A DNA stretch of 48,525 nt from Bacteroidales bacterium UBA5235 (GCA_002409145.1 DHUL01000027.1:28852-77376), one strand, 5' to 3'. Positions 39,143 through 48,490 are shown, counted from the stretch's first letter. The notes: generated by a model not told the origin, from the sequence alone. Program-made: numbers and translations.

Positions 39143-42100
39143 ATGGATGCAGCTTCAAATTCTGCGGGAACCGGGGTATTGATTGGTCTTGACATCGGGT
39201 CAGTTTCCCTGAACAGTGTTGTAATGGATGAAAATTACAACATACTTGAAGACTATTATGACTATGTCCATGGCAAACCGTTCATTGTTTTGCACGAGAG
39301 GCTCACCAGCATTTTAAGCCGACACCCTGACAGCATCGTGAAGGGGCTGGCTGTCACCGGAGCTGGCGGAAGGCTGGCTACGGACCTCATCGGTGGTCTT
39401 TGTGTAAATGAGATAATAGCCCAGGCTACCTCGGCATCGAGATTCTTTCCTGATGCACGTACTGTCATAGAGATTGGCGGAGAGGATTCCAAGCTGATAA
39501 TTCTTGAAAGGGAACAATCAGATGATTATCCCAGGCTGGTTGATTTCGAGATGAACAGTATCTGTGCAGCAGGGACAGGTTCGTTTCTTGACCAGCAGGC
39601 AAGGAGGATAGGGGTGCGTATCGAGAATGAGTTCGGAGAAATGGCTATGAAGTCTGTCTCCCCTCCCCGTATAGCAGGACGTTGCAGTGTCTTCGCGAAG
39701 AGTGACATGATCCATCACCAGCAGATTGCCACGCCGCTCCATGACATAGTTGCAGGGTTGTGTTTTGCCCTTGCACGCAACTTCCGCAGCACAGTAGCCA
39801 GAAGGAAGGAGATGAAGAAGCCGGTGCTGTTCACCGGCGGCGTTGCAGCGAACGCCGGTATGGTAAGGGCATTCAGGGAAGTTCTGGGACTCAGCCAGGA
39901 AGAACTTATAATACCTGAGCATCATGCATCAATGGGTGCGATAGGTGCAGTGCTCTACTCACGCCTTGACGGCCACCATGCCAACGGCTTCTCAGGGCTT
40001 GAAAAGCTTGAGGAGTACCTTCACCGGAGCACGGCCACATTTGTCAGCCTGCCTAGGCTGAAAGAATCGGTCGCCCTCTACAACAAAGAGGTAAAGATAA
40101 AAAGCAACGGTCAGGGGAAATTGCGCGTTTACCTGGGAATCGACGTCGGATCACTCAGTACTAACGTGGTCCTGATTGACCCTGAACATAATGTGGTGGC
40201 TCGCCGTTACCTTCCAACGGCCGGCAAACCACTCGAAGCAATCAAGAAGGGGCTTACCGAAATCTACGACGAGGCAGGCGATTTTGTTGAGGTAATCGGT
40301 GCAGGAACAACCGGCTCAGGGAGGTACCTGACAGGCGACTTTATTGGTGCTGACACAATCAGGAATGAAATCACCGCGCAGGCAACCGCTGCAATAGACT
40401 ATGACCCCACTGTAGACACTATATTCGAGATAGGCGGGCAGGATTCCAAGTACATCAGCATAGAAAACGGGGTGGTGGTTGATTTCGAGATGAATAAAGT
40501 CTGTGCCGCAGGGACAGGATCGTTCCTCGAAGAGCAGGCCGAGAAACTGAACATAAAGATAGTCGGGGAGTTCGGCGACCTGGCCCTCAGCAGTAAAAGT
40601 CCCGTGAAGCTTGGGGACCGCTGCACTGTCTTCATGGAATCTGACCTTAACACATTCATGCAGAAGGGAGCCAGGGATGAGAACCTGGTTGGCGGACTTG
40701 CTTATTCCATTGTTTATAATTACCTCCAGAAAGTGGTGGCAGACCGCAGGATAGGCAACCGTATCTTCTTCCAGGGTGGTGTCACCAACAACAAGGCTGT
40801 TGTGGCTGCCTTTGAGCAGGTTCTCGGGAAGAAGATAATCATCCCGCCCCACTTCGATGTTACGGGGGCCATAGGAGCTGCAATCCTGGCACAGAAGTCA
40901 ATGACTGAGGGGCAGAAGACAACCTTTAAAGGATTCGGTATAAGGAATGCCAGCTATGAACTCAGCCGGTTTGTCTGCAGCGGTTGTGTCAACCACTGCG
41001 AGATCAGCAGTGTGAAGATAGCCGGGGAGAAAAAACCCCTCTTCTACGGCGGCAGATGCGAAAAATGGGAGACAGACAGCAGGAAGAAAAAGAATGAGAA
41101 TATTCCCAATCTCTTTCTCAGGAGGACAGAGATGCTGATGGGTGATTACCGGGAGGAGGAGCCTGACGACAGGCCTTCTGTAGGCATCCCAAGGGCATTG
41201 ATGATCTACTACCAGCAGTTCCCCTTCTGGAGAACCTTCTTCCGGGAGCTGGGGTTCAGGGTTGTGCTGTCACGTGAGTCTGACAGAGCCCTTGTGTCCC
41301 GGTCCCTGGAGACGGTTACCTCAGAAACATGCCTGCCGGTGGAGATGATGCACGGGCATGTCATTGACCTTGCCGAGAAGGGTGTTGACTACATCTTCAT
41401 GCCATTTATTGTCAGCGGCAAGTACAAAGAGGGAGACAGCACCTCCAACTCCAACTGTCCGTGGGTACAGTCATTTCCGTTCATGGTGAGGGCAGCGCTC
41501 CGTGACAGGGTAGATGAGAACAAGTTTCTCATCCCCACCCTGCATTTCAGGTATTTTGAGCGTGCTCTGACACAAGAGATGATTACTTTTTTCGGGGAGA
41601 AGATGGGATTTAATACCGCCAGCGTGAAGAAGGCCCTGCAGAAAGCTGACAGCATGCAGACAGCGTTTGAGAGAGGTGTGGCTGATCTTGGGCGCAGGGT
41701 GCTTGCTGAGATTCCTGATGGATGCAGGCCTGCAGTTATTCTTGGAAGGCCATACAACAGCACTGATCCCCACCTTAATCTCAGCCTGGCAGAGAAGCTC
41801 ATCGCACAGAATGTGATGCCCATTCCGCTTGACATGCTTGACATTTCCGTTGCTGACCTGTATAAGAATTACCGTAACATGTACTGGCCAAACGGCCAGA
41901 AGATTATTGCAGCCGCGAAGCACGTTGCCCGCACTGATGGTCTGTATGCCGTCTATATCAGCAACTTCAGGTGCGGCCCTGATTCATTCATATGGCATTA
42001 CGTTACCGAGGAGCTCAAGGGAAAGCCCTTCCTGCACCTGGAAGTTGATGAACACTCTGCAGACGCCGGTATGGTCACCCGGATAGAGGCTTTTCTTGAC

Positions 42101-43390
42101 AGCCTGGAGGGGTCAGAGAAAAATGCAAGGAAAGCGGTTGATGTGATCAGACCCCGTCCCAGCCCTTCTGAACCTCCGGCGAACAGAACCCTCTATTTCC
42201 CATACATGCATGACGGTGCACGGTTTGTTGCAGCAGCAGCGAGGAGTGTTGGCATCCCTTCTGAGGTACTGCCCATGCAAACGGAGGAAGATATCGCCCT
42301 GGGAAGGAAATATACCTCGTCAAAAGAGTGCTTCCCGATGATCTGCACTACAGGTAGTTTTCTCCGGAAGCTGATGGAGCCGGGAGCAGATCCCTCGCGT
42401 ATGAGTTTCTTCATGCCTGACCATAACGGACCATGCCGGTTCGGGCAGTACAATCAGTTCCAGAGGATCCTCTTTGACCGGCTTGGCTTCAGGGATGCAG
42501 AACTGGTCACACCCTCAAATGACACCTCGTATGCGGATCTGGCAGGAGACCGCAGCCAGCGGTTCAGGATCAACGCGTGGAAAGGGTTCGTGGCATTTGA
42601 CTTCATCAGGAAGCTGTACAGGGAAACCAGGCCTTACGAGCTCCATACGGGCGATAGCGAAGCTGTCTACCTTGAAGCACTGAAGAAGGGTGAAGCATCT
42701 GTCGGGAACAATTGCAGAGGTCTCCGCAGGGTTCTGATCGAGACTGCTTCGGCCTTCATGGCCGTGAAGGTCGATAAAAGCCAGAGAAAACCGGTGATAG
42801 CCGTCCTCGGAGAGATCTTCATGCGTGATAACGCAGGCTGCAACGGCAACATAGCTAACCGGCTCGAAGCTCTTGGCGCCGAAGTGCTTGTGGGTCCCTT
42901 CTCCGAATGGATCACCTATTCAACACACCGCTATACACGTGACAGCCGCTGGAAGAACGACACGAAGGGCGTCATCAGGTCAAAGATACAGGGCATTGGC
43001 CAGGAGGTTCTGGTTGATTACCTGTTGCGAGGCATCAGGAAAATGAGCGATACGTCCAAAGATGTCTCCCTTCATGAAATACTAAGGCTGAGCAACAGGT
43101 ACGTAAGCGAGTTCTATGACGGCGATCCGCCCATAGCCCTCGGATTGTCTTCTGCACTGGCCGGGAGAGGGGTGTCCGGAATAGCAGCCATCCTGCCCTT
43201 CACATGCATGCCGGGAACGCTTATCGCATCAGTCAGTGACTCCTTCAGGAAGGATCACAACAACATACCGTTCCTGAATATACCATATGACGGCCAGGAC
43301 AGCGTGTCCCTTGAGACCAGACTACAGGCCTTCTTCTTCCAGGTCAGGGAGTATGCTGAGGCTCGCCAACCAGTGTCATCTCCTCAATGA
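39143..43390 (+). CDS. Giant acyl-CoA dehydratase activase-like protein (double BcrA/BadF ATPase + DUF2229)
   Basis: This 1415-residue cytoplasmic protein starts with two tandem ATPase domains of the BcrA/BadF/HgdC family (about 12-275 and 328-585). Both have the phosphate loop (GLDIGS, GIDVGS) and both iron-sulfur cysteines: 141 and 181 in the first, 454 and 494 in the second. In the HgdC homodimer those cysteines share one [4Fe-4S]; here the fused pair could form it within one chain. A cysteine cluster (612, 615, 619, 639) opens the DUF2229 part, and the rest resembles HgdB-type dehydratase subunits. Such activases use ATP to push an electron into difficult reductions. No dehydratase genes flank it, so the substrate is unknown. 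Its 3' end overlaps the convergent DPP11 gene by 47 bp. Confidence 0.85.
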   Translation: MDAASNSAGTGVLIGLDIGSVSLNSVVMDENYNILEDYYDYVHGKPFIVLHERLTSILSRHPDSIVKGLAVTGAGGRLATDLIGGLCVNEIIAQATSASRFFPDARTVIEIGGEDSKLIILEREQSDDYPRLVDFEMNSICAAGTGSFLDQQARRIGVRIENEFGEMAMKSVSPPRIAGRCSVFAKSDMIHHQQIATPLHDIVAGLCFALARNFRSTVARRKEMKKPVLFTGGVAANAGMVRAFREVLGLSQEELIIPEHHASMGAIGAVLYSRLDGHHANGFSGLEKLEEYLHRSTATFVSLPRLKESVALYNKEVKIKSNGQGKLRVYLGIDVGSLSTNVVLIDPEHNVVARRYLPTAGKPLEAIKKGLTEIYDEAGDFVEVIGAGTTGSGRYLTGDFIGADTIRNEITAQATAAIDYDPTVDTIFEIGGQDSKYISIENGVVVDFEMNKVCAAGTGSFLEEQAEKLNIKIVGEFGDLALSSKSPVKLGDRCTVFMESDLNTFMQKGARDENLVGGLAYSIVYNYLQKVVADRRIGNRIFFQGGVTNNKAVVAAFEQVLGKKIIIPPHFDVTGAIGAAILAQKSMTEGQKTTFKGFGIRNASYELSRFVCSGCVNHCEISSVKIAGEKKPLFYGGRCEKWETDSRKKKNENIPNLFLRRTEMLMGDYREEEPDDRPSVGIPRALMIYYQQFPFWRTFFRELGFRVVLSRESDRALVSRSLETVTSETCLPVEMMHGHVIDLAEKGVDYIFMPFIVSGKYKEGDSTSNSNCPWVQSFPFMVRAALRDRVDENKFLIPTLHFRYFERALTQEMITFFGEKMGFNTASVKKALQKADSMQTAFERGVADLGRRVLAEIPDGCRPAVILGRPYNSTDPHLNLSLAEKLIAQNVMPIPLDMLDISVADLYKNYRNMYWPNGQKIIAAAKHVARTDGLYAVYISNFRCGPDSFIWHYVTEELKGKPFLHLEVDEHSADAGMVTRIEAFLDSLEGSEKNARKAVDVIRPRPSPSEPPANRTLYFPYMHDGARFVAAAARSVGIPSEVLPMQTEEDIALGRKYTSSKECFPMICTTGSFLRKLMEPGADPSRMSFFMPDHNGPCRFGQYNQFQRILFDRLGFRDAELVTPSNDTSYADLAGDRSQRFRINAWKGFVAFDFIRKLYRETRPYELHTGDSEAVYLEALKKGEASVGNNCRGLRRVLIETASAFMAVKVDKSQRKPVIAVLGEIFMRDNAGCNGNIANRLEALGAEVLVGPFSEWITYSTHRYTRDSRWKNDTKGVIRSKIQGIGQEVLVDYLLRGIRKMSDTSKDVSLHEILRLSNRYVSEFYDGDPPIALGLSSALAGRGVSGIAAILPFTCMPGTLIASVSDSFRKDHNNIPFLNIPYDGQDSVSLETRLQAFFFQVREYAEARQPVSSPQ

Positions 43391-45512
43391 GATAACCTGC
43401 ACCGCCCAGCTTTTCAATCAGGAAGAGCGCATACCTGATATCAAGGCTGATATTGCGGCTCTGTTTCGGGTTGTACATTATGTCAGAGGCAACTCCCTCC
43501 CATGCACGGTCAAAATTTACACCAATCAGGTGACCCTCTGCGTTCAGCACCGGGCTGCCCGAATTACCTCCGGTGGTGTGGTTGTTGGCAATAAAGCATA
43601 CCGGCATATCGCCGTCAAATCCATACCTCCCGAAATCTTTCTTCTCATACAGTTCCTTCAGCCTGTCAGGCACATCGTAATCATATATCTCCGGGTTGTC
43701 CTTCTCCATCACACCTGTGAGGGTTGTCTGATGCTTATGGTAGACAGCATCACGCGAGTCATAACCCATCACCTTTCCGTATGCCAGCCTGAGAGTTGAG
43801 TTTGCATCAGGATAGAAGACCTTGTCTCCCCCCTGCTCCATCTGGGCGGCCATGTAAAGCTTGTTGAGCTCTGCAAGCCTGGCATCGGCCGCTGAAAGTT
43901 CTCCCCTGAGGCGTGATGCAGTCAGGTCAGAAGCCGAGACAGCCATCCGGTAGAAGATATCCTTCTCAACCTTTTTGTGATCGAAATTGCTGATAAGTGC
44001 CTTCACCCTGTTCTCGTCGGTAAAAATTGACTTATCGAAAAACTTTCCGGCCACCAGACCGAAATTACCCCGGCATGATGCAGCCAGTTCTTTATAAACA
44101 TCAGTCTGCCACTCCATGTCGATGTTCTTCCCGTAAAGATCCATGACAGCCACGAAGAGCTGTTCCGATACGTTGCGGTCGAAATTACGGAAGTATCCGG
44201 CGACATATTCCTGCAGTCTCTTCAGTTCCTTGTCAAGCCCGGGATCTTTTTGGGAGGCCATTTCCACGGCTTTCCTGAAGGCTCCGGCAAGTGATGCCGG
44301 TTCTGTGCCTGATGAGCCGAACACCTCATTGGTGTAGGAGTTTACCAGATAGTTGTGTGCGTAGCTTCTGTATATCTCAGAATACTCATCAAGAATCCTG
44401 CCATACTTGCGGACTCGTACCGGATCAGCTGCCACCCACTTCATGAATTCCTTCTCAAAGGCCTGCTTGCGAGCCACACCATTCATTTTGTCAAGGCTCT
44501 GTATCTCTCCCATCCATTTCTTCCAGCCGTTGGCGAGGCCGAATGACTTGCCCGAGTACTTAAGTCTGACCAGCGGATCCTTCGCCATTTCCTGCTCCAT
44601 AATGGAGATCTTTTTACCGCGTATTTCAACCTGTTTCGGGTAGATGACGTCCTTCAACATCCTGACATGATAAGAGGGCACATATTCCTGTGTTCTGCCC
44701 GGGTAGCCAAAGACCATTGTAAAGTCCCCCTCCTTCACGCCAGCGATTGACACGGGGAAGTGGTATGCAGGATGGTAGGGCACATTCCCGGCAGAGTAGG
44801 CTGCAGGCTTGTTATCTTTGTCGGCATAAACCCTGAAGAGGGAAAAATCTCCTGTATGCCTTGGCCATACCCAGTTGTCGGTATCACCGCCGAACTTCCC
44901 GATTGCTGACGGCGGGGCGCCTACCAGCCTTACATCGCGAAAGACCTCATTGACTATCAGGAAGTACTGGTTGCCCAAAAAGAAAGGCCTGACAGCCGAC
45001 TGGTAATGTGTACCTTTTACAGCCTCTGCATTAATGGCTGTGATATTTGTGTTGATGGCTGCATCACGCTTGTCCCTGTCCATGTCGTCAGTGACCCCTT
45101 TAAGGACTTTGTCAGTCACATCCTCCATATATTTCAGGATCGTGACCGAAAGGCCGGGATTTGAAAGCTCCTCGGAGTTGGAGCGGGCCCAGAACCCGTC
45201 GGTCAGGTAGTCATGCTCAAGAGTGGAGTGATTTTGAATGTAGCCATAACCGCAGTGATGATTGGTTATAACCAGCCCTTTGTCAGAAATAAATTCTCCG
45301 GTGCAGCCTCCTCCGAAGATAACAACGGCATCCTTCATTGATGCCCTGTTGATGCTGTAGATATCTTCAGCTGTCAGTTTGAAGCCGTTTTCCTGCATCA
45401 GTTTAATATTGTATTTCTCAATGAGCACGGGGATCCACATCCCTTCATCTGCGAACGCTCCCGGTGTGGCCATGGCGAGAAGGACCGCAATGGTGATAAG
45501 TTTCGTTTTCAT
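43344..45512 (-). CDS. dpp11: Dipeptidyl-peptidase 11 (S46 family)
   Basis: This 722-residue periplasmic serine peptidase has a signal peptide (1-21) and removes dipeptides from peptide N-termini. The S46 triad is visible as His85 (ITNHHCG), Asp222 (HTGDFSLF) and Ser651 (GGNSGSP). The residue 18 after the catalytic serine, recalled as Arg673 in Porphyromonas gingivalis DPP11 and Gly in DPP7, is Arg669 here (VNFDRAWEG). That predicts preference for Asp or Glu at P1. The length agrees with the family. Its ATG overlaps the maf stop by 4 bp, so it is the last gene of the DUF2520-KdsC-UbiA-Maf operon. Its last 15 codons are antisense to the end of the double activase gene. Confidence 0.9.
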   Translation of the reverse strand: MKTKLITIAVLLAMATPGAFADEGMWIPVLIEKYNIKLMQENGFKLTAEDIYSINRASMKDAVVIFGGGCTGEFISDKGLVITNHHCGYGYIQNHSTLEHDYLTDGFWARSNSEELSNPGLSVTILKYMEDVTDKVLKGVTDDMDRDKRDAAINTNITAINAEAVKGTHYQSAVRPFFLGNQYFLIVNEVFRDVRLVGAPPSAIGKFGGDTDNWVWPRHTGDFSLFRVYADKDNKPAAYSAGNVPYHPAYHFPVSIAGVKEGDFTMVFGYPGRTQEYVPSYHVRMLKDVIYPKQVEIRGKKISIMEQEMAKDPLVRLKYSGKSFGLANGWKKWMGEIQSLDKMNGVARKQAFEKEFMKWVAADPVRVRKYGRILDEYSEIYRSYAHNYLVNSYTNEVFGSSGTEPASLAGAFRKAVEMASQKDPGLDKELKRLQEYVAGYFRNFDRNVSEQLFVAVMDLYGKNIDMEWQTDVYKELAASCRGNFGLVAGKFFDKSIFTDENRVKALISNFDHKKVEKDIFYRMAVSASDLTASRLRGELSAADARLAELNKLYMAAQMEQGGDKVFYPDANSTLRLAYGKVMGYDSRDAVYHKHQTTLTGVMEKDNPEIYDYDVPDRLKELYEKKDFGRYGFDGDMPVCFIANNHTTGGNSGSPVLNAEGHLIGVNFDRAWEGVASDIMYNPKQSRNISLDIRYALFLIEKLGGAGYLIEEMTLVGEPQHTP

Positions 45513-46126
45513 ATGTTTCTGGTTTTATTTCTGGTTTCGTTTCCGGTAAAATCAAGAAGGGCAGTGTAGAGCTCGCTCACCGGCATACCCACAACATTGT
45601 AATAAGATCCTTCAATTGTTGTTATACCCCTCAGGCCTATCCACTCCTGGATGCCATAGGCGCCTGCCTTGTCGAGGGGGTGGTAGTTCCTGACATAGTA
45701 CCTGATCTCATCATCACTCAATTCCCTGAAGGTAACTCCTGTGGTAACTGAAAATACAGTTTCTTTTTCACTGTCTCTCAGGCATATGCCTGTAATGACC
45801 TCATGTCTGCACCCTGAGAGCTGCCTCAGAAAACGGATCGCCTCCGCATCATTTGCAGGCTTACCAAGATTTTCTCCGTTACACCATACAATGGTGTCAG
45901 CAGTGATCAGTACCTGCCCGGGAGCAAGAGGCTCCTCCCATGAGCCCGCCTTGCCTGCTGCCAGAAACTCGGCGATCTCCTTTCCCCTGAGATGAGGAGG
46001 CCAGCATTCTTCAAAGCCGGTAACAGCCACCCTGAATCTGAACCCGGCCTCCATCATAAGTTGCCGGCGCCTCGGTGACCCCGAAGCAAGGATAAGGTCA
46101 AAGCTCTGCAACCTGTCTGAAAACAT
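45509..46126 (-). CDS. maf: Maf-family nucleotide pyrophosphatase
   Basis: This protein of about 205 residues is a Maf/YhdE-type nucleoside triphosphate pyrophosphatase, cytoplasmic, likely acting on dTTP/UTP or modified nucleotides. Marks are ILASGSPRRRQL at 12-23, the ADTIVW block with Asp77, and DKAGAYGIQEW near 152-162. The ATG at 46126 was chosen: it gives a 1-bp gap to the UbiA stop and starts just before the conserved strand; a start at 46165 would overlap UbiA by 38 bp. The C-terminal tail NETRNKTRNI is encoded by a 12-bp tandem repeat and is not part of the fold. The stop overlaps the dpp11 start (ATGA). Confidence 0.9.
   Translation of the reverse strand: MFSDRLQSFDLILASGSPRRRQLMMEAGFRFRVAVTGFEECWPPHLRGKEIAEFLAAGKAGSWEEPLAPGQVLITADTIVWCNGENLGKPANDAEAIRFLRQLSGCRHEVITGICLRDSEKETVFSVTTGVTFRELSDDEIRYYVRNYHPLDKAGAYGIQEWIGLRGITTIEGSYYNVVGMPVSELYTALLDFTGNETRNKTRNI
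45515..45541. repeat. 12-bp tandem repeat encoding the Maf tail
   Basis: On the minus strand the units AACGAAACCAGA and AATAAAACCAGA, plus a partial third (AAC), encode NETR-NKTR-N at the very end of Maf. Like the arrays at 26 and 4110, it sits at the 3' end of a minus-strand gene. Confidence 0.75.
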
Positions 46127-46127
46127 C

Positions 46128-47138
46128 CTAAAGAATTTTCCCTGAAGAGATGATTGCTCCTGCAACGAGTGAATAGAGGATTCCAGCCAGCATGATAAGC
46201 TTCATCAGCCTGCTTGCCATTGTAAGATGCTTCTTTTCCCTGGCAGTGAGCACCCTGACAATCACCGCCACCAGCGGAACAGCAAGGAGAAGCGAAACAT
46301 ACACCAGGGTGACTGTGTCACGAAGATGCCTGAACCACACATAATAAAGCAGTGCCACAGTTACAACTGAAAGAAGGACTACGATGACAGTACAGACTGC
46401 AGGACCTGAGATTACCGGGAGTGTTTTCCTGCCTGTCTCACGGTCACCTTCACAATCCTCCATATCCTTGATTATCTCGCGGATGAGTGTTGTAAGGAAA
46501 GCAAACATGGCGAACCCTCCTACCCACCAGAAGAGTATAGCCACTCCCGGGAAGCCGGCCGAGGCCTGTGAATAATAAACATAAACAGGGGCCGCATCAT
46601 ACACCACCACAAGCAGAGGCACCATTGCAACCAGCAGGGCTACGATAATGTTCCCCACCAGGAACTGCCGCTTGTAGGTGGCCGAATAGAAATAAAGCAG
46701 TCCGGATATAAGTATAAAGAAGATCCCAAGCCAGATATACCCTATACGGGCAGATACGTAGACACCGCCAACAACGCCAAGGATATTAAACACGTTGTGG
46801 TACATCATTGCCATACGCCTGGTGATTGTGTTTCCTACTATGATAGTGCCCCTGTTGATCAGGTCAGCACGGATATCGAAGTAGTCATTGATCACATATC
46901 CTGCGGCAGTAATAAGGCAGGTTGATATAACAAGTATGAGGAAGTCAAACCAGGCCAGGCGGAAATTCATGGCAACGATGGTCGCCGGATCTCCGGCCAT
47001 GGTCACCTGCATGGCGCCGAGAAGCGGCCTTATGACTGCGTATCTCATCAGCATCATTGTCACTGCCACAACGAGCAGGTTTGGCAGTCTGACAAGATCC
47101 AGAAGGTCCTTCAACCTCTCACCACGAGAATGCTTCAT
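46128..47138 (-). CDS. UbiA-family prenyltransferase
   Basis: This 336-residue inner-membrane enzyme has about eight to nine helices and the two aspartate-rich motifs of the UbiA superfamily: NDYFDIRAD near 84-92 and DMEDCEGD near 225-232, which bind Mg2+-diphosphate of a prenyl donor. In Bacteroidota this form is often named geranylgeranylglycerol-phosphate geranylgeranyltransferase-like, but the acceptor is unproven. Menaquinone (MenA-like) activity is less likely by context but not excluded. It overlaps the KdsC-like gene by 20 bp and is followed after 1 bp by maf. The N-terminal DLVRLPNLLVV segment matches the family start, supporting the ATG at 47138. Confidence 0.86.
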   Translation of the reverse strand: MKHSRGERLKDLLDLVRLPNLLVVAVTMMLMRYAVIRPLLGAMQVTMAGDPATIVAMNFRLAWFDFLILVISTCLITAAGYVINDYFDIRADLINRGTIIVGNTITRRMAMMYHNVFNILGVVGGVYVSARIGYIWLGIFFILISGLLYFYSATYKRQFLVGNIIVALLVAMVPLLVVVYDAAPVYVYYSQASAGFPGVAILFWWVGGFAMFAFLTTLIREIIKDMEDCEGDRETGRKTLPVISGPAVCTVIVVLLSVVTVALLYYVWFRHLRDTVTLVYVSLLLAVPLVAVIVRVLTAREKKHLTMASRLMKLIMLAGILYSLVAGAIISSGKIL

Positions 47139-47640
47139 AATCCATCCAGTTTTTGTGGAGTCTCAGCGCCTGCTCAATCACGTCGCGCACACATCCCTCT
47201 CCCCCTTTCTTATCTGAAATGTAAACAGCTATCTGTTTTATCTCGCTGTCGGCATCCGCCGGACAGGAAGGCAGGCCCACCATTTTCATCACCTCAAAGT
47301 CAGGAATGTCATCACCCATGTAAAGTATACTCTTCAGGTCTATTTTCCACCGGGCGGCCAGTTCCATCATACTCTCTTTCTTGGTGCGGGAATTCAAAAA
47401 AATATCATTGACGCCCAGTGTTTTAAGTCTTTTTATGTACTCCTTTGAATTGGCTCCGGAAATCACCCCTACGTGATATCCCTTTTTGACAGCCAGCTGG
47501 ATGGCATAACCATCTCTGAGATTAACGGTCCGGAGGGGAATACCCCATACCGAGAGAGCGATTGTCTGTGTTGACAGTACCCCGTCGATGTCAAAGACAA
47601 AGGCTTTTACTCCCCGTAACTCTTCCTTGAAATTCGTCAT
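47119..47640 (-). CDS. kdsC: KdsC-like HAD phosphatase
   Basis: This 173-residue cytoplasmic protein is a capless HAD-superfamily phosphatase of the KdsC type, which hydrolyses KDO-8-phosphate on the way to lipopolysaccharide. The nucleophile motif FDIDGVL holds Asp17 and Asp19, GVISGANS near 58-65 supplies the second motif serine, Lys in RTKKESMM near 85-92 the third, and YMGDDIPD near 107-114 the metal-binding aspartates. Its length fits KdsC tetramers. It starts 4 bp inside the end of the DUF2520 gene and overlaps the UbiA gene by 20 bp. Other KDO genes are not in the window, so a related sugar phosphate remains possible. Confidence 0.86.
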   Translation of the reverse strand: MTNFKEELRGVKAFVFDIDGVLSTQTIALSVWGIPLRTVNLRDGYAIQLAVKKGYHVGVISGANSKEYIKRLKTLGVNDIFLNSRTKKESMMELAARWKIDLKSILYMGDDIPDFEVMKMVGLPSCPADADSEIKQIAVYISDKKGGEGCVRDVIEQALRLHKNWMDYEAFSW

Positions 47641-48470
47641 TTTTTTCTTTTCCTGTAATGTCCGGCTATCATTCTGCTGACAAGCCGGTAGAGTATCTGG
47701 TATTGTGGTGAGAAAGATAGCAATTCGATGTGACTTTTCACTGTGCCGGTGTCATGTCGCACAGCAGGCCCTGTCTGGGCGGCTTCAGGGCCTGTCCGCA
47801 AAGCCTTGCGCGCCGTCTCCTCCATCAGGGGCCTGAGCAGCACCGGGTCAATGCCTGCTTCCCTGGCGACCGACTCGCCGGCTGTCATCATAAAGTTTGA
47901 GAAGTTGTTTGTGAAGACGGCCGCCAGGTGAAGCTTTTTCCTGCTCTGTGAGTCACACTCCCATACCCCGGCCCCGATGCTCCTGCCTGTATTCCTCAGC
48001 ATCTCCATGGCCGGCCTGTCAGTTGCCTCAATGAAGAACGGAACCTTACGCAGATCAGGCGGAAAGGCTTTGGTAAATGTTTGCAGCGGATACAATACGC
48101 CTGCGCCGGTTGTCCGCCCGAGGGCTTCAATCGGTATGCTGCCGGCAGTGTGGGCGATGACTGTATGCGGTGGTGTGACTACTGAGGCAGCTACATCGGC
48201 TACCGCATTATCATTGACACAGATCAGAAGGAGATCGCATTCACCTGGTACAGTAAGATCATTCCGGTATTCAGCCCCGGTTTTTAGCGCCAGCTCCCGG
48301 GCGCTTATGCCGCTCCGTGAGGCAACGGATACTATCCGGTGACCTGCAGCTGCCAGCCCTGTGGCCAGTGACTCTGCCACGTTACCCGCTCCGATGAAGG
48401 ATATGTTGTAGGTAGACACCTTTTCCGGCAGATCATTGCATCGAAGGGCAGCGTCACTTTCCCCATTCAT
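47637..48470 (-). CDS. Rossmann-fold DUF2520 protein
   Basis: This 277-residue protein has an N-terminal NAD(P)-binding Rossmann domain (ISFIGAGNVAESLATGL near 23-39) and a C-terminal helical DUF2520 domain (about 150-275, with KLHLAAVFTNNFSNFM near 179-194). The layout resembles pyrroline-5-carboxylate and 6-phosphogluconate dehydrogenase relatives, but the substrate of the family is unknown. It is the first visible gene of the DUF2520-KdsC-UbiA-Maf-DPP11 operon, overlapping KdsC by 4 bp. Given its ProC-like fold and a HypD gene in the same window, a P5C reductase role is tempting but not supported by any motif seen. Confidence 0.82.
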   Translation of the reverse strand: MNGESDAALRCNDLPEKVSTYNISFIGAGNVAESLATGLAAAGHRIVSVASRSGISARELALKTGAEYRNDLTVPGECDLLLICVNDNAVADVAASVVTPPHTVIAHTAGSIPIEALGRTTGAGVLYPLQTFTKAFPPDLRKVPFFIEATDRPAMEMLRNTGRSIGAGVWECDSQSRKKLHLAAVFTNNFSNFMMTAGESVAREAGIDPVLLRPLMEETARKALRTGPEAAQTGPAVRHDTGTVKSHIELLSFSPQYQILYRLVSRMIAGHYRKRKK

Positions 48471-48490
48471 TGGAAGCCACTGCCGTAACC

